Assembly: GCF_035942955.1 (NCBI RefSeq)
Contig: NZ_DASZCQ010000042.1
Coordinates: 9,032 to 73,031 of the forward strand
DNA length: 64,000 nt
Source of the DNA: DASYTH01 sp035942955
GTDB taxonomy: Bacteria > Actinomycetota > Actinomycetes > Mycobacteriales > Pseudonocardiaceae
Direction of reading: 5' to 3'
Part shown: piece by piece, positions 45,055 to 52,915 of the stretch
Layout: each line of letters opens with the position of its first letter
Position numbering within the stretch: the stretch's first letter is position 1
Program-made: the position numbers and the translations under genes
Notes under the pieces: model-generated
Seen by the model: only the letters and a program-made list of their open reading frames with translations
Databases searched by the model: none
What the model was told of the DNA's origin: nothing

Positions 45055-45545
45055 TCACCCCCCGCCTTGTCGGCCCTTCGCCAGCACGTGGTCGATGGCG
45101 GCCTTGACCATCCGGAAGTCGTCGCGGGTCAGGTCGTCCACAGCGGATGGATGCCAGCCCCACAGCCGAAGCGCGTGCGGTTTGTACGCGGCTACCTCGG
45201 CGGCGACGGAGGGCCATTCGGTGACCCGGTCGACTCCGGCGAGGTCGATGCGTCCGTCGGCGTCGCGGGGGACGCCTGCGTAGGGTCCACTTCCTCCAGG
45301 TGGAACACCGTGTCCCCCATGGGAAACTCGAGATCCTCGTACGGCTCGTGGCGGCCGCTCTTGCGCATCGCCAGCCACAGGAACGCCGTCTTGCCGGTCG
45401 GCCCGCCCTGCACCAGGTCCACGCTCAGCTGCGGGTACCGCTTGCCGGTCACCGTTTCCAGCAGCTCGGCTTCCCGATTGGTGATCTGCCGGATGCTGAT
45501 CTCGTACTCGCGGCCGTCGGCCATCACGAACTTCGACATGCGCAT
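45055..45545 (-). CDS. Tail assembly chaperone GT, -1 frameshift product
   Basis: The chaperone frame ending at 45192 overlaps a second open frame ending at 45055. That frame starts without a convincing codon and ends LAKGRQGGG just before the tape measure gene. Moving from the first to the second frame needs a -1 shift, as in lambda G/GT. The fused protein would keep about the first 91 residues of G and add about 72 (RIDLAGVDRVTEWPSVAAEV, then AYKPHALRLWGWHPSAVDDL). The candidate slip site is 45267-45273. Confidence 0.65.
45192..45545 (-). CDS. Tail assembly chaperone G
   Basis: 117 residues starting MRMSKFVMADGREYEISIRQ, with a helical core (ITNREAELLETVTGKRYPQL, then KTAFLWLAMRKSGRHEPYED) and a low-complexity Ser/Pro/Thr tail. 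Genes of this size between the tail tube and tape measure genes are the chaperones that coat the tape measure during tail assembly. ATG 45545 touches the end of the upstream gene. Confidence 0.75.
   Translation of the reverse strand: MRMSKFVMADGREYEISIRQITNREAELLETVTGKRYPQLSVDLVQGGPTGKTAFLWLAMRKSGRHEPYEDLEFPMGDTVFHLEEVDPTQASPATPTDASTSPESTGSPNGPPSPPR
45267..45273 (-). other. Candidate -1 frameshift site GTCCCCC
   Basis: On the minus strand the 0-frame codons TCC CCC become GTC CCC CGC after a -1 slip; the A-site Pro codon re-pairs perfectly. It lies inside the overlap of the two chaperone frames (45192-45300). Confidence 0.4.
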
Positions 45546-46114
45546 TACCCCACGGTTTTCTCGACGTAGTCGCCGACGGTGTCGATCGCCTTGTCCCGCG
45601 CCCCCGGGCCGCCCTGGCGCGCCGGCTGGTCGAACCACTCATCAGGCGACACCGTTTGGGTCACCCACACCTCGACGTTGCCGAACACCGGATGCCGCCA
45701 CCGGCCCTTGTTCATATGCCGCGGCAGCTTGCGCTGATCGGCGGGCATCAGCGCGGAGTTGGACCGGATCCGCACCGACGCCGTCGACCCGGCAGTGCGC
45801 ACCTGGGTCTGCACCGTGCGGGCCACCGCCGCGCGCAGCCCGGACCTGCGGTGCGCGGCCAGCTTCACCTTCTCGGTGAGGTTCTTGCGGCGCCGCACCA
45901 ACTGCGCGGCCCGGGCCGCTCGGGCCGACGCGCCGCCGCGTGAACCGGTGCTGGACATGCCCTGCACCCGGGCCCGCATCGCGTCCTCGACCGGTTTCGC
46001 CCCGGCGCGCAGCGACCGACTCAGCTCCCGCAACAGGTCCCGGCGCCCGAGCCGCTTCAAGTCGTGGGCGAGGTCGGTGAACTGCTGCGTGCCGACGACC
46101 TTGACCGCCACCAT
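45545..46114 (-). CDS. HK97 gp10-like tail/neck component
   Basis: 189 residues, basic and helical (LAHDLKRLGRRDLLRELSRS, LRAGAKPVEDAMRARVQGMS). The N-terminal pattern and internal basic region are like the minor tail or head-tail joining proteins of the gp10 family. It sits between the tail tube and chaperone genes rather than among the connectors, so its exact role is uncertain. Confidence 0.6.
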   Translation of the reverse strand: MVAVKVVGTQQFTDLAHDLKRLGRRDLLRELSRSLRAGAKPVEDAMRARVQGMSSTGSRGGASARAARAAQLVRRRKNLTEKVKLAAHRRSGLRAAVARTVQTQVRTAGSTASVRIRSNSALMPADQRKLPRHMNKGRWRHPVFGNVEVWVTQTVSPDEWFDQPARQGGPGARDKAIDTVGDYVEKTVG

Positions 46115-46125
46115 GAGACAGGCAC

Positions 46126-47097
46126 CTACGGGGTGGTGTCCGTCGTCTGATACTCCAGCTTGATCGAGGTTGTGCTGTTGTCGACGACCTTGAACGGCAG
46201 GCCCTGCTTGGTGATCCCGTCGGTGACCTCGGGTGTGTCACCGTCGAACCGCACGTTGGCGGTGATCTTGGTTTCGAACTTGTAGGTCGTGGCGATCGTC
46301 GCGCCTTGGAACAGCAGCACCAGCTCGGCCTCGGTGCCGTTGACGAACCGGTTGTACGCCGTCAGCGACTCGAACTCGGCGTCCAGTTTGCCGGTGTAGG
46401 GCCGCAGTTTCGACTCGAGCGGGTTCTTGCGCAGCTGCGAGCCGAGGAAGTAGCGGTCTTCGGCCAACCCGTTGTTGCCTTCGACGCTGGCCGACATCAC
46501 GTCCTGGGCGCTGCCGCCGATGGTCAGCGTGCCCTGCACGAACGTCATCAGCGTCAGGCTGGCCGGATAGGACACCGCGGCCAGGGCGGTGGAGGTGTCC
46601 TCGTCCTCGCCGAGGATCGACATGGTGACGGTGGCGATCTCTCCGACCGACGACTCGATCTTCCAGCCGGAGACCTTGCAGCCGTGGTAGGTGAACGGTC
46701 GGACCGTGCCGCCGGTGTCGGGACGACCGATCTGAATGGTCTGCCCGGTGGGGATGTCCCCGGGGGTGAAGGTGTGCTTCCACACCGTCGGCGCGCCGCC
46801 GGCGTCCGGCTGCGCGCTGGCGACCCCGCCGAACGCGTGCTTGAACCACCGGCCGAAGCTCTTGTTCGCCAGCTCCATCACGATGTCGCCGGACACCGAC
46901 TTCTTCCCAGCGGCCCACCGGTCCGAGCGCAGCACCCGGGCGCCGGAGCGCAGCGCCTGCGACTCGATCCGCTCGATGTCGTACTTGAGGTTGGCCGGCG
47001 GCCGGAACTCGAAGAACCGGTCCACCGTGACCGGCGTGCCGAAGGTGACTTCCTCGGCGGTGCCCAGCTGGGCGGACAGTCCACTGGGGATGGCCAT
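46126..47097 (-). CDS. Major tail tube protein
   Basis: 323 residues, beta-rich, beginning MAIPSGLSAQLGTAEEVTFG and containing the pattern of siphovirus tube proteins (VTVDRFFEFRPPANLKYDIE, YHGCKVSGWKIESSVGEIAT, VTMSILGEDEDT). It is placed before the chaperones and tape measure, the standard siphovirus order. Confidence 0.85.
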   Translation of the reverse strand: MAIPSGLSAQLGTAEEVTFGTPVTVDRFFEFRPPANLKYDIERIESQALRSGARVLRSDRWAAGKKSVSGDIVMELANKSFGRWFKHAFGGVASAQPDAGGAPTVWKHTFTPGDIPTGQTIQIGRPDTGGTVRPFTYHGCKVSGWKIESSVGEIATVTMSILGEDEDTSTALAAVSYPASLTLMTFVQGTLTIGGSAQDVMSASVEGNNGLAEDRYFLGSQLRKNPLESKLRPYTGKLDAEFESLTAYNRFVNGTEAELVLLFQGATIATTYKFETKITANVRFDGDTPEVTDGITKQGLPFKVVDNSTTSIKLEYQTTDTTP

Positions 47098-47528
47098 CAG
47101 TCACCCTCCTTAGTCGACAGCCGCTGCAGCTGGGCGGTCAGCCCGGATCGGTTCTTGCCGGACAGCTCGGCGACCAGCGCGCGCTGAGCTCGGTCGACGT
47201 CGTCGCCGACCCACGCCAGCACTTCCTCGGCGGTGCCCGCGGGTACCTGGCCGTCCTCGCCGGGCCGCGTGGCGATCAGCTCGAGCCGGGCGACGAGGTC
47301 GACGCGCTGCGCGCCGTTGCGTTCGGCCTCCAGCAGACGGGCGGCCCGGTCCGGGTCGTCGCCCACCCAGGCGATCACCTCGGCCTCGCTGGTGTCCCAG
47401 CACCGCTGCTCGACCAGGCGCGCGCCGAGCTCGTCGGCCACTTCGATGGTGTCGCCTTGCTGCACCACGACCTGGTGCAGGTCGACCAACTCGACCGCGT
47501 CCAGCGGCCCGACATAGGTCACACGCAC
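47097..47528 (-). CDS. Protein with two WVGDDP repeats
   Basis: 143 residues: an N-terminal beta domain (RVTYVGPLDAVELVDLHQVV, with the QQGDTIEV turn) followed by two tandem copies of about 40 residues with VIAWVGDDPDRAARLLEAER and VLAWVGDDVDRAQRALVAEL, each ending in a helix like LVARLE/LTAQLQRL. The same unit occurs once in the gene at 52524. Such modules are frequent in actinophage head and tail clusters; the role is unknown. GAGGGAG precedes GTG 47528. Confidence 0.6.
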   Translation of the reverse strand: MRVTYVGPLDAVELVDLHQVVVQQGDTIEVADELGARLVEQRCWDTSEAEVIAWVGDDPDRAARLLEAERNGAQRVDLVARLELIATRPGEDGQVPAGTAEEVLAWVGDDVDRAQRALVAELSGKNRSGLTAQLQRLSTKEGD

Positions 47529-47557
47529 AGCACGCTCCCTCGAAGGATGGGGGATGG

Positions 47558-48007
47558 TTAGTCGAGCCGGGACTTGGCGAACACGTCGTAGGTGAGCACC
47601 CCGATCGCGTGCTCGTCCTCCTCGCTGGAGTCAAGGTCGACGGCGCTGATCCCGGTCCACTGCAAGCGGGGCACGTTGACGAGATCCGGGTCGCCGGCGA
47701 TCAGCTCTTCGACCACGGTGCCGATCTCGGCGCAGCGCGCCTCGACGTCGTAGACGGTGGCGCCCGGCTTGGTGACCACGATGTGCAGCTTGATCGTCAG
47801 CTGTTCGTCGCGTTTGAACCGCGGGCCGGATCCGGACACCGGGTAGTCGTGCGTCCCTTCGACCCGGCCGCCGTGGATGAGTTCCCGCTCGGCGTCGTGT
47901 CCCGGGTACGAGTAGGCCACCTGCACGCCGGCATTGACCAGATCCGGTGCGGCGGCCAGACCGTCGATGAGCGCCTTCTTCGCCGCGACCGCGTTCGTGC
48001 CGGCCAT
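47558..48007 (-). CDS. Tail terminator / minor tail protein
   Basis: 149 residues, mixed alpha/beta (AAKKALIDGLAAAPDLVNAG, DEQLTIKLHIVVTKPGATVY, then AEIGTVVEELIAGDPDLVNV). Size and place between the connector and tail tube genes match tail terminator proteins. No unique motif is visible. Confidence 0.6.
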   Translation of the reverse strand: MAGTNAVAAKKALIDGLAAAPDLVNAGVQVAYSYPGHDAERELIHGGRVEGTHDYPVSGSGPRFKRDEQLTIKLHIVVTKPGATVYDVEARCAEIGTVVEELIAGDPDLVNVPRLQWTGISAVDLDSSEEDEHAIGVLTYDVFAKSRLD

Positions 48008-48979
48008 CTACCGGACCCCGCCGTGGAACAGCGACGACCGCTGCGGGTCGAAGTTCAGCGTGCGCGACGCCGGCACCCCGCGGCCGCCCTCGGCGGTGCC
48101 GGCGCCGGACCGCAACGAGTAGCGGGCATACACCGCGTCGACGAACGGGATCCCGGTCTCGTAGGCGTCCGGTGTGGTCAGCCGGTACGACGCGCCCTCG
48201 GCCGTGGTGAAGGAGATGGCCCGGTCCGGGATGTTGGTGCGCTCGACGTTGGCCAGCGACCGGAACCGCACCTTCGCCGCCCGCACCAGGTCCTCAGGCG
48301 GGCGGTCTAGACCAACCTCGTACTCGATGATGAGGTTGGACCGGCCCTCGGTCCACGTCGCACCGTCCACCCGGGTCACGACCCGGTCGGGGGTCACGAC
48401 CAGCTTGGCCAGCTCGGCCGCGGTCAACGCGACGAACGTCTCGCCGGCCTCGGGTGCGATCCGGACGGCGCGGATCGTGCGGATGTCGTTGTCGCCAACC
48501 AGCATCAGGTCACTGGTGCCGGTGCCGTCGAGCACCGCCCGCCGGTAGCGGGGCACAAACGCCCGGTCGCAGATCTCCTCGCACTCCTGCTCGACCTCCA
48601 GCCGGGCCGCGACGAGCCGGGCTGTCGGGTATTTGGTGAGGCTTGACAGCGACGAGTCCGACGCGCGGCCCTCGGCGATGCTGAAGAAGAACCCGCCGAC
48701 GATCTCGACCAGGTCGGTTTCGGTGACCGCGGTGCCGGCGATCGTGCCGGACCAGGCGACGGTCAGCAGCTGCAGCTGCGCCTGCGCGGGCAGGGCGAAG
48801 GTGTAGCGGCCCTGCCCGGCCGACGTGGCATTGCCGGACCCGCCGGCGATCGCGGCGCCGTTGGCGTCGGTGATGGCCACGGTCACCGCGCCGGCTGCGT
48901 CGGTGCCGGTCTCGCCGACGTAGAAGGTGTGCTCGAGGGCGGCCGCCGCGGTCTTGGCGACCCGGGTCAGGGTGGGCAT
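48008..48979 (-). CDS. Head-tail connector-like protein with N-terminal Ig-like domain
   Basis: 323 residues. The first about 100 form an Ig-like beta region (FYVGETGTDAAGAVTVAITD, GQGRYTFALPAQAQLQLLTV). The rest resembles head-tail connector proteins of the gp6 type (SLSSLTKYPTARLVAARLEV, EQECEEICDRAFVPRYRR). ATG 48979 touches the preceding gene; the longer frame from 49672 is a shadow. Confidence 0.65.
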   Translation of the reverse strand: MPTLTRVAKTAAAALEHTFYVGETGTDAAGAVTVAITDANGAAIAGGSGNATSAGQGRYTFALPAQAQLQLLTVAWSGTIAGTAVTETDLVEIVGGFFFSIAEGRASDSSLSSLTKYPTARLVAARLEVEQECEEICDRAFVPRYRRAVLDGTGTSDLMLVGDNDIRTIRAVRIAPEAGETFVALTAAELAKLVVTPDRVVTRVDGATWTEGRSNLIIEYEVGLDRPPEDLVRAAKVRFRSLANVERTNIPDRAISFTTAEGASYRLTTPDAYETGIPFVDAVYARYSLRSGAGTAEGGRGVPASRTLNFDPQRSSLFHGGVR

Positions 48980-49248
48980 CAGCCGATCCGGACGTTGCCC
49001 TCGATGGCCGCGGTCGCGACCAGGTGCACCCCGGTGTCGCAGCGCACCCCGTCGACGATGTCGACGTTCTGCAGCCCGTTGGCGCCCAGCACGAACTTCG
49101 CCAGCACGGTGCCCGATGCCGCGGTGTTGTCGTAGATGGTCACCGTGGCGCCGGCCGTGCTGAAGATCGTGCAGCCGCGGAACGTGCAGGGACCGGTGAA
49201 CACCGTCCCGGTCGCGGTCACGTTGTGCGGGCGGGCTTGCGCGGTCAT
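48979..49248 (-). CDS. Small beta-rich head protein
   Basis: 89 residues, beta-rich (VTATGTVFTGPCTFRGCTIF, then GATVTIYDNTAASGTVLAKF), likely a head fibre or decoration protein by position after the capsid gene. No family assigned. Confidence 0.55.
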   Translation of the reverse strand: MTAQARPHNVTATGTVFTGPCTFRGCTIFSTAGATVTIYDNTAASGTVLAKFVLGANGLQNVDIVDGVRCDTGVHLVATAAIEGNVRIG

Positions 49249-49659
49249 CTAACGCACCTGCGCGTGCACCTGCACGACGCCGTCCGGCATGGCCAAACCG
49301 GTGCCGGTGTTGACCTTGCTGACGGTCAGCACGTCGCCGGCGTTGACGAGCAGGTCCGCGGCCGTGCCCGACAGGGTCATCGCCTCCGGCACGAATGCCG
49401 TCGAGTTGGTTGCCGCATACGACCGACTCGCGGCCAGCGCGGTGCCGCTCGCGTCGCCCTTGCGGTTGCGTAGGTTCAGCGTGAAGTAGTTCGTGCCGTC
49501 GGCGGTGACGTTGGCAGCCGGGATCCACTTCACGGCGGTGATCTTGAGGTTGTACGGGGCGACGATCCCGCTGAACTCGTCGGCGGTGCCGGCGGTGGCC
49601 TGGCCGGCGACCGGGAGGATGAAGACGTGGTCGCCGCGCAGTTCCTTGAACTCGGGCAC
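49249..49659 (-). CDS. Probable capsid decoration/accessory protein
   Basis: 136 residues, beta-rich, starting at GTG 49659 (MPEFKELRGDHVFILPVAGQ) with GGGAG upstream. It contains SGIVAPYNLKITAVKWIPAA, a type common in actinophage head genes downstream of the capsid. The upstream extension of the frame is not needed. Confidence 0.55.
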   Translation of the reverse strand: MPEFKELRGDHVFILPVAGQATAGTADEFSGIVAPYNLKITAVKWIPAANVTADGTNYFTLNLRNRKGDASGTALAASRSYAATNSTAFVPEAMTLSGTAADLLVNAGDVLTVSKVNTGTGLAMPDGVVQVHAQVR

Positions 49660-49752
49660 AGTGAACTCCCAACAGGAGGGTGGTTTGTGGTGTTGGAACC
49701 GGCGCCCCACCGCGTCGGGCAGCCGGGCGCCAGCATCAAAGGGGGGCGGGGA

Positions 49753-52527
49753 TCAGGCGGTGTTGCGGGCCAAGCCGCGGTGCTCAAGCACGGTGCCGTT
49801 GTAGATGTGGCGCAGCTTGTAGGTCTGCTTGTCCGCGTCGAACATGCTGCCGACGTTCGGGTCGGCCTGGGTGAACAGCTCGGGGTCCTCGCGGCCCTGG
49901 TAGAAGCCGATCTCGATGGTCGGGCACATGTTCGGGTCGGCGGCGAGGAACCAGTCGTTCTGGTCGGTCCAGTAGTCGATGACGATCAGGCCCATGCCCT
50001 GGTACATGTTCGGGCGGTCGGCCGGGTCGCTGCTGCTGGAGGGAATCGCCACGGCGCTTCGGGTGAGCTGGTAGCCCAGCGGACCCAGAGTGGTCGGCAC
50101 GATCAGCGTTTTCGGTTCCAGGCTCAGGATGTTGACCGAGTTGCCGAACGCGGCCTGCTGGCGCATCTTCACCCAGGCCGCGTCCAGCGCGCTCTGCGAC
50201 AGCGCCGCCGCCGTGGTGTTGTTGTGGTTGGCGTGGAACAGCGCCGTCGAGTCGTACGTGGTAGCCGCGTTGGTCGGGAAGATGTCCCACACGAACCGGT
50301 ACAGCGTGATCGCCGCGGCCAGGCCGAGGTTCTTCGGGATCATCCGGACGGCGTTCTGGTCGTCGTTGACGATCATCTCGAACGTGAGGTCCTCGGTACC
50401 ACCACGCTTGATCGCCTTGTACACGGCTTCCTCGTCGGTCGGCGAGGTCAGCGGCTGGTACGGCGCGCCTTCGGCGACCTCGGGCAGCAGACCGTAGCCG
50501 CCGATCCGCTCGCGCCGCTGCTGTCGGAAGTCCGACACCGGCACGATCTCGGACACGACCTGCCGCCAGGTCTGCAGACTTGGCTGCGCGTACAACGCGA
50601 TCATGCGGCGGGTGATCGAGTCGCCGAGCACCTGATCCCAACTGGTCGACGTCAGCGATTCCGTCGCACGGCGGGCCGAGTCGAATACGCCGATGGACTC
50701 GCGCATGATCAGCCGGTTCTCGTCCTCGTCGAAGGAGCCAGCCCGGCGGTGGCCGGTGACGTCGAAGAACGCGTGCCGGAACGACTTGTAGCCCTCGCGG
50801 AAGTTGCCGGCGAAGAAGTTGTCCAGTGCCTTGACCTTCTTGTCGTGCGCCTCCTGGGTGACCGTCGCCGTGACGGTCGGTGCCAGCCCGGCCCGCTCCA
50901 GCTGGCCGAGCGTGGTCTTGATCGCCGCGATCTGCGCGTCGACGGCGGCCTCGGTGATCCGGTCGGGCAGCGCCGCGGTGACGGACTCGACCACGCTGAC
51001 CGGCAGGTCGGCGTCCTGCACCTTCGACGAGATCATCAGCCTGGCCAGATACGACGTCTTGGCCAGCGAGTCATCGGCCTCGGTGACCTTGGCCGGCTCG
51101 CCTTCACCGGGCTTGGGCGGGTTGGTCGCCTCGGTGGTCTTGGTCTCGGTGTCCGGCGAGCCCGCTCGGGCCAGGCCAACCGCGGCGAGCTCCTCGTCCG
51201 TGGCTTCCTGGAACGCGGCGAGCACCTCTGCCTTGGTAGGTGGCACTTCGGGCTCCTTCAGTGTGCTGGATCCCGCGGGCACTTCGCCCGCTGGTTCGGG
51301 GATGCCGCCGGCCACGGCCCGGGTGGCCATGCCACCGGCGGAGGGATGGGCAACCACGTCCGCCGAGTTCACGGCGGTGATCCGGGTGGCCTCGACGATG
51401 CGCCGGCCGGACTCCTGCACCGGGCGCCACAGCGCCATCACGTCATGGGACACGCCGACCAGCGGCTCGCCACCCTCGGCCTGCACGGCGAGGCTGGCGT
51501 CGAGCGCCTCGGCGGCGTGCGTGGCCGACGGGAACAGATGCAGGTCGGCCTCGATGCCGTCGTCGGTGGCCTCGGCGCCGCGCAGGTGCCCGATCAGGCC
51601 CTGAATCGTGGCTGAGGTCATCTCCTCGGGCGTGCGGTGGTGGTCGTAGACCCGGGCACCCTCGTACAGCGGCACCGCCTGGCGCAGCACCGCCTCGGTG
51701 TAGCGGCGGCCGTTCTTCGAGTCGCCGTAGGCGATCACCCGGATGCGGAAGATCCGGTTGCCGGCGGCGTCGTTGCCCTTCGCCTCGACCACCCGGCCGA
51801 GCACGGTGTCGTGCGCAGCCTCCATGGCCGGTTCCTCGGCCGGGCTGCCGACCGGGGCATAGGTGCGCACGACCTCCTCGGGCGCGCCGAGCGTCACCGT
51901 GTCCCCGGCCAGCGTGTACGGGCACTGCCAGAGCCGCTCGTCGTTGTCGATGTACACCACGTCGGTGTCGGACAGGTCGACGATGTAGGCCCAGCAGTAG
52001 GTGTCGGTGTGGCTGGCTAGCATGGCCCGGATGGCGCGGCGCACCAGCTCGCGGATGTCGTCGAACGACCGCTTGCCGTTGATCACGGCCTCGGTCGTCG
52101 AGTCCTGCGACACGGCGATGTCCAGCCGTTTCATCGCGGCCTTGATCCGCGCCTTGACCTTCTTCAGGTCGGCCGGCGTGTACTTCGCCGCATCCTTGGC
52201 CTGGTTGATGTACGACCAGGCGGCCCGGACGCGCTTCTCGGTGTTGAGCGGGTAGCGCTTCTTGCCGTCGGCCTGGTAGCCGGGGTCGGCGTATTCGACG
52301 TCGCCGTAGGGCTTCTTCGCATCGGTCGCCTCGACCGCCTCGGTCACCCGCACCGGGCCACCCGGATCGAACCGGTGGTCACATTCCGGGCACGTCACTA
52401 GCCGCGCCGCGGGCATGGTCGGCACGGCGGCCCGGTCGACGTCCACCGTGACGTCGTAATACCCGGCCGTGGCCCGCACCTGGTTGCACGCGGCGCAGCC
52501 CGGGTCGCTGCACAGCGGGTGGCTCAT
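49753..52527 (-). CDS. Prohead protease-major capsid protein fusion
   Basis: 924 residues in one frame. N-terminus with Cys clusters (MSHPLCSDPGCAACNQ and VTCPECDHRF, probable zinc site), a DUF6582-like helical stretch (about 85-135, RVRAAWSYINQAKDAAKYTP), a prohead-protease region (about 245-400: GARVYDHHRT, GLIGHLRGAEATDDGIEADL, GVSHDV, SADVVAHPSAGG), a Glu/Thr-rich linker (400-500), a helical scaffold-like part (500-590) and the HK97-type capsid domain (about 590-924). Such fusions occur in some actinophages. The protease would have to release the capsid protein during maturation. It overlaps the upstream gene by 4 bp. Confidence 0.85.
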   Translation of the reverse strand: MSHPLCSDPGCAACNQVRATAGYYDVTVDVDRAAVPTMPAARLVTCPECDHRFDPGGPVRVTEAVEATDAKKPYGDVEYADPGYQADGKKRYPLNTEKRVRAAWSYINQAKDAAKYTPADLKKVKARIKAAMKRLDIAVSQDSTTEAVINGKRSFDDIRELVRRAIRAMLASHTDTYCWAYIVDLSDTDVVYIDNDERLWQCPYTLAGDTVTLGAPEEVVRTYAPVGSPAEEPAMEAAHDTVLGRVVEAKGNDAAGNRIFRIRVIAYGDSKNGRRYTEAVLRQAVPLYEGARVYDHHRTPEEMTSATIQGLIGHLRGAEATDDGIEADLHLFPSATHAAEALDASLAVQAEGGEPLVGVSHDVMALWRPVQESGRRIVEATRITAVNSADVVAHPSAGGMATRAVAGGIPEPAGEVPAGSSTLKEPEVPPTKAEVLAAFQEATDEELAAVGLARAGSPDTETKTTEATNPPKPGEGEPAKVTEADDSLAKTSYLARLMISSKVQDADLPVSVVESVTAALPDRITEAAVDAQIAAIKTTLGQLERAGLAPTVTATVTQEAHDKKVKALDNFFAGNFREGYKSFRHAFFDVTGHRRAGSFDEDENRLIMRESIGVFDSARRATESLTSTSWDQVLGDSITRRMIALYAQPSLQTWRQVVSEIVPVSDFRQQRRERIGGYGLLPEVAEGAPYQPLTSPTDEEAVYKAIKRGGTEDLTFEMIVNDDQNAVRMIPKNLGLAAAITLYRFVWDIFPTNAATTYDSTALFHANHNNTTAAALSQSALDAAWVKMRQQAAFGNSVNILSLEPKTLIVPTTLGPLGYQLTRSAVAIPSSSSDPADRPNMYQGMGLIVIDYWTDQNDWFLAADPNMCPTIEIGFYQGREDPELFTQADPNVGSMFDADKQTYKLRHIYNGTVLEHRGLARNTA

Positions 52528-52895
52528 GCCTGCGCCAGCTTCTCCAGCTTGGCGATCAGCGTCGTCCGCTGCTGCCCGGCCTGCTCGGCCTCCAGGGCGC
52601 GGCGCGCCCGGGCCGGGTCCGTGCCCACCCAGGCGAGCACGACATCCGCCGAGCCCTCCGGCACCTCGTCGCCGTCGACCAGGCCCTCCTCGTCGAGGTC
52701 GACGTCGACCGGCCGGTCCGGCACCGGACCGGCATACGGCGACAGCGACCCGTCGGCCGCGACCAGCGTCCGCTGGCCGTCATGCGTCTCGATCACGGTG
52801 CCGGCGCCGGGCAGCTCGCCCACCGCGACGATCTCGGCCTCCTTCATGCCGAGCGTCCGCGCCGCCCAGATCCGGGTCTCCTCGCTGAGGCTCAT
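52524..52895 (-). CDS. Small protein with one WVGDDP-type unit
   Basis: 123 residues starting at ATG 52895 (MSLSEETRIW, GAAGGG upstream; a GTG at 52919 would overlap the portal gene). It has an N-terminal beta part and a C-terminal unit VVLAWVGTDPARARRALEAE, QAGQQRTTLIAKLEKLAQA, homologous to the repeats at 47097-47528. Located between portal and capsid. Function unknown. Confidence 0.6.
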   Translation of the reverse strand: MSLSEETRIWAARTLGMKEAEIVAVGELPGAGTVIETHDGQRTLVAADGSLSPYAGPVPDRPVDVDLDEEGLVDGDEVPEGSADVVLAWVGTDPARARRALEAEQAGQQRTTLIAKLEKLAQA

Positions 52896-52915
52896 GATCA
52901 TCCCTTCTTGCGCGC

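Noticed and set aside
43870..45879. 669-codon plus-strand frame opposite the tape measure gene
   Set aside because: Ser/Pro/Arg-rich shadow; the minus-strand tape measure and chaperone genes explain the region.
49627..51615. Long plus-strand frame opposite the capsid gene
   Set aside because: Shadow of the protease-capsid gene; no ribosome site or motifs.
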